DNA of 64,000 nt from Brugia malayi (Eukaryota > Nematoda > Chromadorea > Rhabditida > Onchocercidae), in contig NW_025062475.1 in assembly GCF_000002995.4 (NCBI RefSeq), positions 6,576,187-6,640,186 on the forward strand. Direction: 5' to 3'. Position 1 is the stretch's first letter; every line of letters begins with the position of its first letter. Of this stretch, positions 48,701-60,850 are shown piece after piece. Below the pieces are notes generated by a model. The model did no database searches. It saw only the letters and a list, made by a program, of their open reading frames with translations, and had not been told where the DNA came from. The translations under genes were made by a program, and so were the position numbers.

Positions 48701-50306
48701 GGAAATTGACCACAAAGAATGTACAAATATTTTTTCTATCCCTTCAGAGTATTCGGGAAAAATCAGACAGATATATACAATTGCAATTATAGTGGCACTA
48801 AACCAGCACTAAACCACTCAACTTACTTCATTAAACCTTTCTTCTTCTTCGCGTCCTTCCACGTCAACCATCTCTTCGTCTTCGAAAAACTCATTTTCAT
48901 TATCATCTTCACCTTCTTCGTTTGTTTCCTCCTGTCCTTCAGACAAATTTCCATCAGAACTCTAAAACTAATTGCTATTAATGATTTCTTACAAGTATCA
49001 GCAGAGAACTTGAAATTTCTGTAAATCTTTAAAATTAGTACATTTGGAAATGAAAACTAGTTCCGAAATTGACTGACACTCTCCCAACATGAGTTTCACC
49101 TTTCGCATGCCAGCTGAATGGCTTCTTCGTGACCTTTCTCCTTCCCCTGATCCTTTGGCTTCAGGTTCGAAACCCGAAATATCGGATAAATTTAAATGCG
49201 CGGCATCCCGATTCGTTTCATCGATATAATCTCCGTATCGTTGTGGGGCCTTGTGGGGACGTCTAGGCCTTCTATTTCGTTCACTCTCAATACCTAAAGG
49301 AAACTGAACTAAGTAAATAAATTTTCAAACAGAAATTTTCAAACAATTTGGGAGTTTTTGGAAGCTCCTAACAATTAATTCCTAATAATTTCGGGACTGC
49401 AATTCAAATTACTACTTTAGCTTACTTTCTTCATCACTAGTAGGTTCGGACTTCAAATCCTTTCGTTCGTCCCGCGCAGTCATTTGTCTGGTTTCAGAGG
49501 GGTTGACAGTGTTCTGAAAAAATGACTGCATTTCTAACAGCATATAAATTTCAACTGCTACTATCGAATATGAAGAAGTTTGACTGCTTTCTCATTATTC
49601 AGCTATCTGTAACATATAACATATAGCACAAATTTCCGTTCTATTAAGTGAGTGTACTTTTATCACAGAAAAGCGTAGAAATCTGAAATGAAAACCTTAT
49701 TTTTCTTCATTACAGGCTGAATAATTCGTCGTTTGCGAGTACGTGGGATTTGTACTGGCGTACTTTTTTTTACACATTTTCGTAGGGTTTCAAAAGCAAA
49801 TCGAAAATCAGGTTTTGAGGGGTTTTCTACAGGTTCCAATTTCACCAGCCTTGGTTTCTCTCCTGGTGTATTTGATTTCATCAACATCATCACTTTAGCA
49901 TGTGGAGGAAGAGTTGCGCGAGTAGTGAATGACGATCCAAGACGATATGCATCATACGATCCAGCAGCGTTTTCTAATGCTTAAGTGGAAAAAATGCTGT
50001 TTAATTCGAAAATTCATTAATTGCTCATAGCAATATGCCTTTGATTAATTTGTAATGATAACGTGTCACACAGTATTATGTTTGATACTTACGAGGGTTG
50101 ATACCACTACTTTCATCGATGGTTTCATAAACTTCACAAGCAGGCGGCCCATCACTATAAGCGTCATCACCGGTTGTTTGACCACGCTCAATATGTGAAC
50201 CGTTAGCGGGATCCATAGTTTCGTAAAGGTAATCTTCCTCCATCACCACACTCTCCAGCTCTCCACCTGTTACTTCCTTCTCAATGGTTCCACTCGCCTG
50301 TTGCAT
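45753..50306 (-). CDS. Two-finger C2H2 zinc-finger protein, 15 exons, not recognised
   Basis: I do not recognise this gene beyond its fingers. Exons on the minus strand are 50093-50306, 49696-49979, 49426-49513, 49100-49293, 48827-48961, 48347-48493, 47999-48130, 47658-47761, 47412-47513, 47199-47318, 47033-47070, 46831-46907, 46517-46705, 46253-46420 and 45753-45938; every junction is phase-consistent, giving 725 residues. An acidic N-terminus is followed by basic stretches (RTRKRR; RNRRPRRPHK), a long Asp/Glu-rich block (EGEDDNENEFFEDEE), finger 1 (CDRCSRYFANHN...HRFKVH), finger 2 (CPGCEHRATTIHTLNEHVADEH), a conserved-looking region (IGAMCPAHLFYTECDDG; GHALDPRFVFPATS), a helical segment (NIDRLCSFLFDNVSEQLYRL) and an acidic, tyrosine-rich C-terminus. 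A nuclear, DNA- or chromatin-binding role is inference. It is divergently paired with MRPL11. Confidence 0.8.
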
Positions 50307-50749
50307 CCTTCCAATCTTTGACACATAATTTATATATTCACGTGTATATATATATATGGCGACTTATTACAAAATGAGGGTTACATATCAACCATACTGA
50401 TCTCATTTCCTAACAAGCAAGAACGCTTACCATCATGATATCATCCAGTCATGGTACCATGCATCTGCACCAAACCCTCTCCTCCCTGCATGACACCATC
50501 CGCCCTCAGCTCATATGCCACCCACCGGTACCAATCAGTCACAGCCTACAGCCCCACCCACCCAAGAGTGCTGCTACCCACGACAACCCAGCGAATCGTG
50601 CAGCGCTACTGCCTAATTACAGCCAACGGCAACTTACAAACTTCGGATTCAGCATCAACAAACTTCGCACTCTACAATACACGGAGGGCGCTAACAGTGT
50701 CTGCTTTGCTCCAAATTGTTTTGTTAGTCTCATTTTTAGTGGTGGCAAT
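50307..50749. promoter_or_regulatory. Divergent promoter region, zinc-finger gene / MRPL11
   Basis: 443 bases separate two divergent start codons. The centre (50440-50640) is C-rich (CACCC-like runs on the plus strand) and unlike the AT-rich surroundings, and there is an ATATATATATAT stretch at about 50345. CATTTTTAG ten bases before the MRPL11 ATG is a plausible splice acceptor. A shared promoter is inference from spacing. Confidence 0.4.
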
Positions 50750-52556
50750 ATGTCTACAGTGGCAAAAGTAGGCGCACGAGTGAGGAAAAGGCCTGTTATC
50801 AAAATCATCCATAATCCACTATACAAAGTGATTGTTAAGTAAGTTTATTTTATCATCCACTTATCTTGCCACCTGTATGTATTACGCAAAGAAGATGTAA
50901 CCAACTATAATTTGACACTTTTAGTTTCATCCGGATGGTTGCTGTATGCTACCGTCATTTAGCCTTTTTGAATCTGAAAGGAATGAATCATTAGAAGTTG
51001 TGATAGTAATCGTAATTAAAATTCAAGAAGTTTTGTTAAAGATACAAATTGTTTCAAATTTCTGTAGTTTAATGAAGGTTTTTAATAGCCATATCGTCTT
51101 CGCAAAGGTGTATGTATATACTTTATCTTTTTGTTTGTATATTTCTCCAACTTAGTATCCAAGTTTTCTCTTCGACAGTATGATTATTCAGAGCGCAGAT
51201 GGCAACAGCTGCGCCACCTCTGGGACCTAATCTAGGTAAAAGGGGCATTAATGTGGCGAATTTTTGCAAAGATTTCAATCGAGCAACAAGTAATATTAAA
51301 CCGGGTACTTTTTTTTTACGTTTATCATGAATTCTGATCAAGCTGTAGCAAAGAATACAAAATATTAGCCTGGCTTTTTAAATCTTTAATAGATTGTTTA
51401 AACTGTCAACTTATATGATATTTTTCTAATCAAAGAGAACAAGAACAGAAACATATAGAATAGACTTTTCCCTTAAGTCCTTGAGAATTTTTTGACATGA
51501 ATCTGTCTGAGTTCACTCAGAGTTTTCCATTATTAATTCCTAGAAGGAACTGAAAATATTTGAACTCTTGAAAATTATGCTTGTTACGAGCAGGTACTCC
51601 ATTACCAGTACGAGTCACAATAAAGCCCGATCGTACGTATGATTTGGAGATTTGTACACCGACATCTATGTGGTTGCTGATGCATGCAGCAGGGATAAGG
51701 CGCGGAGCCACATGTCCACGTGAGTATCAGTGAACGGTGATTGTAATTATGCTTAGATTTCAAAATGTTGAATGAGTTAACTTTTATTACTTAATGAGTC
51801 TCAGCTAAGTACTTAATTATTGGATTTCTCAGCTAATTGATTAATGAAGTAGAGTAAAAAACTGAAAGACAAACTAATTATTTTATTGGCTTTATTAGAT
51901 TTCTCAGCTAATTGATTAATGAAGTAGAGTAAAAAACTGAGAGACAAACTAATTATTTTATTGACTTTATTAGATTTCTCAGCTAATTGATTAATGAAGT
52001 AGAGTAAAAAACTGAGAGACAAACTAATTATTTTATTGACTTTCTCATCCAGTTTAGTAATTATTGTGTTTTTTAATTTGTATAAAAGGACTCATACAAG
52101 TTTATTGTGTGATGAAGTTAATTGTAGACTTTCAGGTGAGGAAATTTCCGGGATGATTACCGTAAAACATATTTATGAAATAGCCAAAATAAAGGCTGCT
52201 GATAAATGTTTACTTGGTGTTCCATTAAAAGTTAGTTATTTTTGCCTGAAAAATTAGCATTGTAGTACGATAGTTTCGTTATATTAATTTATTAACTCTA
52301 TTAAGTAGTACTTATTGTTCTTCTCATTGTTAAATATTTCGTTGTGTTATTATTAAAAAATTTTTTGTTTTAGTTAATTTGTGAACAACTTATCAAGACA
52401 GCCCATACAATTGGTCTTAAAGTTGTTCGTGGAAATCTTGACCCAATGGAATATCGTAAATTTCTGGAAGAACGAAAGGTGGTAGTTGACAGGGAACTGA
52501 AAAGGATGGAAGAAGAGAAGGCCGCTAAGGTGCTCAGGACGACACCCACTCAGTAG
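50750..52556 (+). CDS. MRPL11: Mitochondrial ribosomal protein L11 (uL11m)
   Basis: uL11m binds the GTPase-associated region of the mitochondrial large-subunit rRNA. Exons are 50750-50838, 51192-51304, 51594-51719, 52136-52230 and 52374-52556, giving 201 residues; human MRPL11 is 192. The protein has a basic N-terminus (AKVGARVRKRP), the L11 signature APPLGPNLGKRGINVANFCK, then LPVRVTIKPDRTYDLEI, a helix with HAAGIRRGA, ITVKHIYEIAKIKAAD of the RNA-binding domain, and TIGLKVVRG near the C-terminus. The acceptor of exon 2 (ATTCAG before 51192) was chosen over a nearer upstream site because only this one keeps the L11 frame. An AATAAA lies at 52651-52656. Intron 3 contains a 3 x 75 bp tandem repeat. 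Confidence 0.93.
51823..52047. repeat. Tandem repeat, 3 copies of 75 bp
   Basis: Three copies start at 51823, 51898 and 51973, each beginning GATTTCTCAGCTAATTGATT. Copies 1 and 2 differ by two substitutions (GAAAGAC/GAGAGAC and TTGGC/TTGAC), copies 2 and 3 only at the end. The repeat lies wholly inside intron 3 of MRPL11. Because 75 is divisible by 3, the minus strand reads as a repeated 25-residue frame, which I regard as incidental. Confidence 0.95.
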
Positions 52557-53884
52557 CTGTGCCTTATGATTTAGTCTCATTGCACTATTAATGTGAAAAA
52601 TTAAGTTCCTTAATTTCAAGTGTGGAACTGCATTCGTTAGTCATAGGAGAAATAAATTTAAGGGATTATTTTATTGAGATTGCCTTCAGTTTTCCGATTG
52701 GAATTCCAAACCGAACTCACTGGAATGTATGGCTATGGTGCACTGTGAATCCCCTAGCTGTGAACAATTTTCAAAAATGATGAAATGAAATGCTCCAGGA
52801 TGTGTCGAAATATAATCCTTTTCTATAATATATAAACATTTAATGAGAATTAGCTTTTGTGTGGTTACTTTTCGTCAAGAATTTGCATGCCTTTAGTCAT
52901 TGTTCCCAATACCATGTTTATAGGCGATTTGAAACGTTTTCGTTATTTTTCATCAATAAGCTCATCTTTTAAAGCGTTTTTTAGACGATAGAAAGTTGCA
53001 TTATTGCTTATTTATATTTTGATTGTTTATATATTATGGAGTTTTTCAATTTTTCGCATTAACTTATATTTATCTTATATTTGAAATCACGAATTATTAA
53101 TATAGTGCTTCGAGGTGGCATAATTTTACAATGAATATGACCTAAAAGCTAGAATACTCGGAGTGCATCTAACGAAGCATACTCTTGAATTCACTGGTTT
53201 TAGAATGTTCGGCCACGAGCTTACTTCATAGTTCTATTCTCAATGTGTCCATTCTCGCCATACTGTTGAAGTTTGGACCATGAAAGAAATTTACCTCTGT
53301 AATTTAGAAATTTAGCTCCGTAAAACATGGAAATCCTTAAAAGTCCACGTTATTAAAAATTAAAGAAGGACTGCTTTCTAAGAGCACATGGTGAACAGAG
53401 ATTTGTGAATAGTTTACACCAGATGTACAGAAGTATTCTCTTACAGCTGTTAGAGCAAACAGTAGACAAACATCTTTTAAATTTTAGGGTCTACAGAGGT
53501 GTATCATTGTTTATTTTCTATAACTTAGTGATATGTAATTATTGAGAGCTAATGTTTTGTAATTTACATTTTATATCTCCCACAGATTGACTCGTCATTT
53601 AGTTGACGACATAATAGTTGACAATAAATGTCCATGCTATGGGAGAAGAGAAAAGTAGTGTTCTGTGACATTATTTATTTCCATTTAATGAGGAAAGTAT
53701 GAAAACTTGACGGTTGTGAGAAGTTGGTTTTGTAGTCCTCCAGTATAGTGTGCTGATCTCTTACATCCCAGCATAGTGACTGATCGCATTCTTACAAGTA
53801 AGGACAGCAGAATGATTATTAACAAGGCGATCATTTGCTACATGATCTATTTGATATGATTATTATTAACCATGCTTTCACAAC
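52557..53884. other. 3' flank of MRPL11, unassigned
   Basis: Contains the MRPL11 poly(A) signal at 52651-52656. The remaining 1.2 kb shows no exon that I can support. Confidence 0.4.
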
Positions 53885-54237
53885 ATGGAAATTCTTCTTT
53901 GTGTGCTAGTTTTGCTACTCCAATGGATGCAGCAGAGTGCATCTTGGGTGGATGAGCTAAGTACAGAAGTGGACGGAATGACTAACCTAATACTCACGGA
54001 AAGAGAAAGGATAGTAAGAGTACGACCTGCTGTTGAGAGGAAGTGAGGTATTTCGTTCCTGACCAGTGTGCTGAACAGTTATTCCTTCCCAACCATACTG
54101 CCTGCGTCACCGGCACCGCTTCATTTACAGTTACAAGTGGTGGAAGTTTCTGGAACGGACTACTACGACGCTGCGGGGACGCCCAACGCATCACATCCAC
54201 AGGCATACATGTATTGAGCGTGCTGCTGACAGAGTAG
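53885..54237 (+). CDS. Candidate small secreted protein (weak)
   Basis: An ATG at 53885 opens a frame with a strong signal-peptide pattern: a hydrophobic run (ILLCVLVLLLQWMQQSAS) followed by a polar, acidic stretch. If the frame is spliced from 54013 (AGGATA before GTAAGA) to 54079 (after GAACAG), it continues in phase into a cysteine-containing segment (NHTACVTGTASFTVTSGGSF...LRRCGDAQ) and stops at 54237, about 95 residues. Without splicing it stops at 54046 after 53 codons. The region is GC-richer than its flanks. No family was recognised and the acceptor is poor, so this may be noise. Confidence 0.25.
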
Positions 54238-57022
54238 CAGAGTTGTACATACAACTGTGTTGGTATGCTGGGGTCATCGTTCGGTTAGTGTTTCAAATTG
54301 GTATTCTTCCTGTTTCAATAGGAAAAACTCTTCTTCGGGATCGGGGTACTTGTTAGCTCATCTGTATGTAAACGTTAATTTGTTAATATTGCTATTTCTT
54401 GCTGTCAACTTCCAAGTATTTGCGCTGTTTTAAGTGAAGCATAAAAGTTTTCTTGACAATCGCTAATGTTCTTTTCCAGATAATATGGTGACATGGAGGA
54501 CCATGCCGCTGGTCAGTGAAAAGAACTAGAAGCATAACCGGTTACGAAGCAAAATTTTGTTTGTTTTTCCCTCTTCGAAGCGCCAATTTCATTTCCAATT
54601 ATTTAGATAAATTTAAGTTGGATAAAGTGTGTTCATTGTAAGTTGAGGATATCAGCATTTGAGATTAAGCGAGAAAATCCTGAGTTGAGGCTTGCGGAGT
54701 TTTTTTTTTTTTTTTTTTCAGAAAGGATGTATGCTAGAATGAAAGATATCACTTGTAGGTCTTATCCTTTTGTTTTCTTTGTAATATATACCATTTGATG
54801 ATTGAAATGGTTTAGGAAATAAACTTTTGAAGCATGTTAATAGATTCTTAATGCATCAAATAAAATAGCATGTGATTAGTTTGAAGCCATGAACATCTTT
54901 GTCGTTTAAAGAAGTGAGCAGAAAAAAAAAAAGATTCAAGAGAACTATGGTGAGATTTTAAACATGATGTTAGCTCTTAGTATTTAAAAGCACAGCTTTT
55001 GAAAATGCTCTTAATCTAAATGTTCAATTTAGTTGTAATTACATCATCACTTATTCATTAGTAACCTTTCTGAACGGTTGATAGACAAGTGGTAAATTAT
55101 AATGACTAATTCGAAATAAAACTAATTTCCAAGGACGTGGAAGGAGATATGCATAACTGGAAATGAAAAAATAGTACATTTCTTAATTTCTACTCTAACA
55201 TTTAAGGAATGTAGTATTTTTTACTTGTGATAGTAGTGTCCAAAAAACACTCGCTGCAGTATATAAAAAACACACTCTGTATTATCTCGAAGGCAAATGG
55301 AAATAATATGAAAGTATATGTTATTTGCAATCATCCAGCACCGTTATTAGAAATGGATATAGTGTAGAGTCTATGCAGAAGTAATAATTACGGCGTAATG
55401 GTTGTCGGATATCAGTGGGAAGCAAAGTATTGTTTTCTTTTGCCTTCCCCGATAGCTTTTTCTTTTTTCAGGATGGTGAAGATACACATTCGAGATTATT
55501 CTATAGTGATCACTGCCGAGTGTGTTAGTTGGTTTCTAGAAACAGCAGAGCAAGGACAGTAATTCATCACTTTTTTAAAAGTTATTCCGCGAATTAGGTC
55601 GTCGTGAATTTCGTGAAAAATTATTTCTCGAAATTAAGTACCATGAATTTTCCCTCTCTTCCCTTCCGGATTTTTCTTGTGCTTTGTAATGAGTCAAGGT
55701 AACGATAGAAAAAGACATAACCTATAGTTGAGACAATAGATACCGGTGCAGATTTGAGTTGCATCTCGGAAGATGGTGGCTATGTGAACAGCATTCAGGA
55801 AGTAGAAGAGAAAGAAATAAATAACTGCAGAAATGTTTCGAGCTCAAATTAGAGATTTTATTTAAAAAGGAAATTATATCACTTGTTAAGAATGCAGAGG
55901 AGAAGATTGCTTCATGAAAATGTTCGGTGAGGCTTCAGTTAGGAGAAACTTGGCATCAGAGTCTACAATACAATAAGATCTCAAAGAACAAATATTGTTA
56001 ACTGTAAGGCTTAACACAACCTAGCTTCTGCATGAGTTCCCCTCATCTTCATCTTCATAATTTTGTCGATGACAGCAACAAAAATGGTCGAGTAAATCAT
56101 ATAGATATTATTATCTAATGACGGGACTGGAAGATCTAGTCATTGGATGAATGAGTTCAACGAATGGCGGCGCTCTGAGTTTTCATCAATATGTGGATAG
56201 AACAAACAGGTGGGATTAGCATTAATTAGGCTTGCATAAATTTTGCTGTAGAACGATGCAAAGCCATGAATTAGCAGTTTTTGGATGATAATGTATCCAA
56301 GTTTGAAAGGAATAGCTAACGCATTCCGTGTTCTAATTATCTGGCTTGCTTTCTCTCAATATATTACTAAACATTTGCCGTTCACTACTAGAAGAATCAA
56401 TGGCGAGGACAAGTAGATATAGGTTTTTGAACTTCAAAGGTATTTTAAACTAGCGATTGAATGTTTGTTTTCTGCAGTACTTCATGATCACCAAATAACC
56501 AATCTATTTATTATATTTTTTCTTTTTAAAATATCATTTGATATTTAGATTATTTGAGATGCAATCTGCTGACCCATTCAATTTTTCAAGTTTTATCTTA
56601 TTCATGACGACTGCGCATAAGCAATGGTATAGTTATATTACAGTGTCATAGGAGCAATATAAGAGTTACAGTAAAGTAAATTCCTTCTTGTTGTTTTTAT
56701 TTTCATCTGTGCTGCCATAATTGTGATAACAGGATTTATAGATCATAATTTTTTCAAGAATGGCTTTCAATATTAATCCAGAAATATTGATCATTTTTGA
56801 TTTACAAGCAATTGGCGTTCGATTCTTACATGTAACTAAGCGGCTAGATAGGTTTAATTAGCGGATTAATTAAGTTAAGGATTTAGAGCTAACATTATTT
56901 CATTACTTACTGAATGACGCTGATTCTATGACATTTTTCATATCTAGTATCGAAGTGTTCAAAAAAATTCTTGCTATTACAGTTGCGCAGAATTGCGAAA
57001 AACACTGAAAAAAGGTCGTGAT
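54238..57022. other. Unassigned interval upstream of METTL18-like gene
   Basis: About 2.8 kb of AT-rich sequence with no supported exon. Any 5' exon of the METTL18-like gene would lie here; the acceptor TATTACAG at about 56980 leads into its first called exon. A T-rich run occurs near 54701-54718. Confidence 0.35.
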
Positions 57023-58984
57023 ATGGTTCTTTCTAATTCAACGAAAAGCAGCCAGGCTGCATTTTCAGAAAGAACATTAGAGCTGGAATCTGGATTGAAA
57101 ATCAATTATGTGGCACCAGCACATGCAGTTCCGTCAAAGGAAAATTCATCGACTGAGAATAGTACGGGCTTAGTTCCACGTAAAAGAAGCTTTATAGAAG
57201 GTGAAATTTATCTATTTGATTAGGCGTTGTGACTAATAAGAGACTTTTCGAACATTTGAATTCCTTTCCCACAGAAGTTCCATGTTATCCCTTTGTTGTC
57301 ATGAAGGTCTTTCTCACACTTTTAGAATTAACTATTCTAAAAGCTCATTTATGCTTATGTTTTTAGAATAGTTAATAAGATCTTTATATTTGTCGTCATT
57401 TTAGAATTCACTAGTATGAATAATGCTAGCTTTTGAAAATTTAGGAAGTAGGACTGCCCATACACACCAAATCTTCATATTTTCCATACGTTGTCATATT
57501 TGTTAAGTTGGTACTCAGAGGTAAAATTCAATAATAGAAGTTCCGAAAATTAAAACCGTCGCTCACTGATATTTGAAAGTTCTATTGTCTCTTTTTATTT
57601 CCGTGAAATATTTTAAAACTTTGAAAAGTATGGAGACATATCAGATTTTTAAAATCATATCATGAAATGCAGTTTTAATGATTGCATAAAAATGAAATTA
57701 ATTTTAAAATATCATCTCTCTTTTTGAAAAATGGCTTATGAGTTGTGGAGTTTTATCTGCAGGAAGTGATCCATGGGAATATTGGGAAGGCGTTTTTGAA
57801 ATGTGTTACGCGCTGGATCATGCAATACAGTTTGAAACGGATGACTTAGTGAAAGGATGCCAAGTTCTGGAGGTAAACGTCTAGCTCACTCAATTCATCA
57901 AGATTCTAGTCATGAAGTGAAACTCTGAAATTTATATTTCTTTCACACATTGTATTGCAGATCGGTTTTTGTACTGCTCTCCCATCAGTCTTTGCTATAA
58001 AAAACGGAGCAAAACATATCACTTTGCATAGTAATGTAAGTTTCCCTCTGATTTTTTGGAAGCAAAATTCTTAATTTTTTTTTTTTTTTTTTTTTTTGCT
58101 TGAAGAGATATTCAAACATGAGAAAATAGAAATAAGTTAAGTTTATGGTAAGTGACAGTTCGAAAAGCTTTTGAATATAGAACACCGAAATGATGGAATC
58201 GTGTGTCAAATCGACGCTTTCTCGGAACAAAATCAAAAATGTGCAACACAGACTCCTTTACAGTTCCTTGGAAGACCTTCGAAAATTGGTGGGACGAAAT
58301 GAGTAGGTTTTAATGTTTCTAAGTATTATTCTGATTTACAAATATTCGTATCGTACTACACTGCACAGGAAAATATTATTGGTATATATACATTGTAAAG
58401 TTTGCAGGAGCTGATATTTTTAGAAAATCTCTGATTTTTCTGGACCATTAACTGTAGTGAACTGAAGTAACAGAAGTTGAAATGAACATTTTGCTATTTC
58501 AGATTTGAGGTTATCTTTGTTGTGGAATTTTTTAATAGCCAGAAAAATCAGTTTGAAGAAATTCATGATTTCATCGACTATGCACTAGCTAATAATGGCA
58601 TTTGGTAAATTTTAGTTGTTCAAAAAACAAGTAGTTATCCTAGAAAATTTGACAGTCATCTTGGGCTGGAAGAAAGAGAAATGAAGAAAACTTCTCCTGA
58701 GGTTTCATCTTTGTTATTCAAAATTAAGTAATGAATTTTTTTTTTAATTTTGGATGAATTCTAGTTGTTTAAATTCATGTTTTAAGTCTAAGTTACAATT
58801 AGTTCAACAATCCTTCAGTTTGTTCGAATCTCGAATGTTTTATATCAACTGCGAAAGTAGTTTGCATGAATTTTTGGATCTGGTTAAGATGAAAGGGAAA
58901 TTTGATATTTATACTCGTTGGTCGACACCAAAATCAGAAATTACTCAACGAAAAGTAATCCAGCTGACTCGAGCTATAAGATGA
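57023..58984 (+). CDS. METTL18: METTL18/Hpm1-like protein-histidine methyltransferase
   Basis: METTL18 (yeast Hpm1) methylates a histidine of ribosomal protein uL3. Exons are 57023-57200, 57763-57872, 57961-58035, 58181-58302, 58503-58604 and 58819-58984, giving 250 residues with all phases consistent. Recognisable segments are GLKINYVAP, SDPWEYWEGVFEMCYAL (family L-K-x-W-E-C-T-F-D-L), VLEIGFCTALPSVFAIKNGA (motif I and post-I), SLEDLRKLV, EVIFVVEFFN (family D-L-I-L-T-S-E-T-I-Y-N) and a C-terminal FYINCESSLHEFLDLV. The motif I glycine pattern is altered (EIGFC in place of E-L-G-C-G) and the SETIYN block reads VEFFN, so activity is uncertain. The ATG at 57023 is the first in frame after the acceptor at 56980; frames before it lack a start. 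Confidence 0.8.
57328..57375. other. Inverted repeat in METTL18-like intron 1
   Basis: TTAACTATTCTAAAA at 57328-57342 and its exact reverse complement at 57361-57375, with an 18-base loop: a perfect 15 bp stem in an AT-rich intron. Confidence 0.8.
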
Positions 58985-60850
58985 GTTTCTCTATTGTGTT
59001 ACCAAAAGATTTTCTTTTATAGCAAACCTACCTATTTATGCATAGTATTTTAGTTCAGGTCGTAATGTTTCGGTTTCGTTATTCTTGTATATTTGTTTCG
59101 GATTTCGAAATAATTATTCCCTGAGAAGCTGTATGTTTTAGATTACATTTTCGACCGACCCGAAAATAGACAGATTTCAAATAATAGATTTTCCTCAGTT
59201 TTAAGCAGTCCAAATAAGTCTCCATTCAATACAGCTTCTTTATTTCTTCTATTTTCTTTCATATCTCGTGCAAAAATGGATTTTTTCCCACAAGGAGAAA
59301 TATCTTCTAACCTTTTATTTAGTCAATTTATATATATATTTTGCTTTCAGAACTTGTAATAAACATTTTCTTACTAAACTATGAATCCCATAAAAACCTC
59401 TCAAACTTAATTCTTTGGCTGTGAAGCTGCTACTCAAACTCCCCTTTTGTGTTTTCTGCCTTCTACTAAAAATCTCAGTGAGCAAAATGTAAAACGCACC
59501 TAATCCTAATTCACAACATTGTAGATGCATACAATGAAATAAAACAATTTTCCGACTTTTGGACGATAATATGAAGCTTTTTAGATAAAATAAGTGTTAT
59601 TTGAAAAAATATTAGGTCAAGGAGAGTCTTACATTGAATTTTTTTTAATGAAGTGTTTGAAGTTTTGCAAAATTGTACATCGAGAACGTACGCAAAAATT
59701 CAATTTTTGAAATAGGAGAATCAGAGCCCTACAAAGGAAATTTTAAGGATTAAAGTTAGATCTAAAATGCAGAAATTTTCAAAAGAATTTGAGTTTGGAA
59801 GAAGCCTACAGATCCATGTTTGGAAGTACTTATAGGGCCGAGGAGCAACAACTTGGGTGCATGCATTGTTAGCATAAAGGTTGCTGATAAAAGCACACTG
59901 CAGTCAGTACTGCGAATCGCTTTATCATTTACCGTAATTTTATCATTTAGTCCTAAGGAGACGGCAGGCTATCCAAAAATAAGTAATAGCTTTCAAAAAT
60001 TTCGCACGATAGAAAAAGAGACAGGGTGTGGCGGAAATTTAAATCTTAATAGTCAACGGAATTAATCGTCAATGGAAACAACTGTATATGATTCATAGTA
60101 GGATACCAATCACCATCTGACCTTGACTCCTACATATTCTGGGCTCCGAGATATGAATGGTGCAACTCCGGCTTCTCAACGAAGGATAATATATCTCCTT
60201 AAATAATAGTTTCTCAAATTTGTCTTTTATCTCTTGCTCTTCTTGCCTTGTTCCTATATTTAATGAAGGGAATTCTTTTATTTTCAAGCAGTAGATAGCA
60301 AAGCTGAAACTAATATTGTTATAGCTATTCATGGATAGAAAAAAGTTTAAAATTTCTAAAACATTTCTATAAGTACCTATTTATAAAACATTGCGAAAGG
60401 TTCGGATCTCTATAAGATAGTATGAGTAATCCTTGCTCCGAATTTCATTTGGGTCACCATAGCACTAGCAGACAATTCTTACAAGCAGGAAAGGAATAAG
60501 ATAAGTTAGATGGAATAAGTTAGAACAATTTGAAATAAGGAATACAGGAAGCGTAAAACATGGGTAAGCAGGATACCACACTTTAGTAAAATAACTTGGA
60601 TACAAAAAGACGATGGATTCTGGAAAGAAGTCCAAACAATCATATACCATTTATAAAAAAAGTAAGAGATGGATTTGGAGCATCCTATATCCCATCTGAT
60701 TTTTGAAAATGAAATGTGTTTTTTGATGAATTTTAATAGCAAATAAAATTACTCTAGATGAGAAACAAATCAGATGAAATTCGAAAATTTGCACGCTTTT
60801 TGTTTGCAAAAGAAATATTTGCTCATTACTAACAAATTTAAATTAGAATG
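58985..60850. other. Convergent interval, METTL18-like to FSN-1
   Basis: 1.9 kb containing the two 3' flanks. The several 60-80 codon frames on both strands show no similarity that I recognise, and I see no other element. Confidence 0.4.

Noticed and set aside
49164..49175. tRNA B-box-like GGTTCGAAACCC
   Set aside because: It lies inside a well-supported exon of the zinc-finger gene (encoding SGFEPEA) and no A box or cloverleaf is present.
51813..52022. Minus-strand frame encoding a repeated 25-residue unit
   Set aside because: It is the translation of the 75 bp intronic minisatellite; the frame stays open only because the period is a multiple of three.
59820..60065. 81-codon plus-strand frame between METTL18-like and FSN-1
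   Set aside because: No similarity, no splice context, and composition typical of chance frames in this region.
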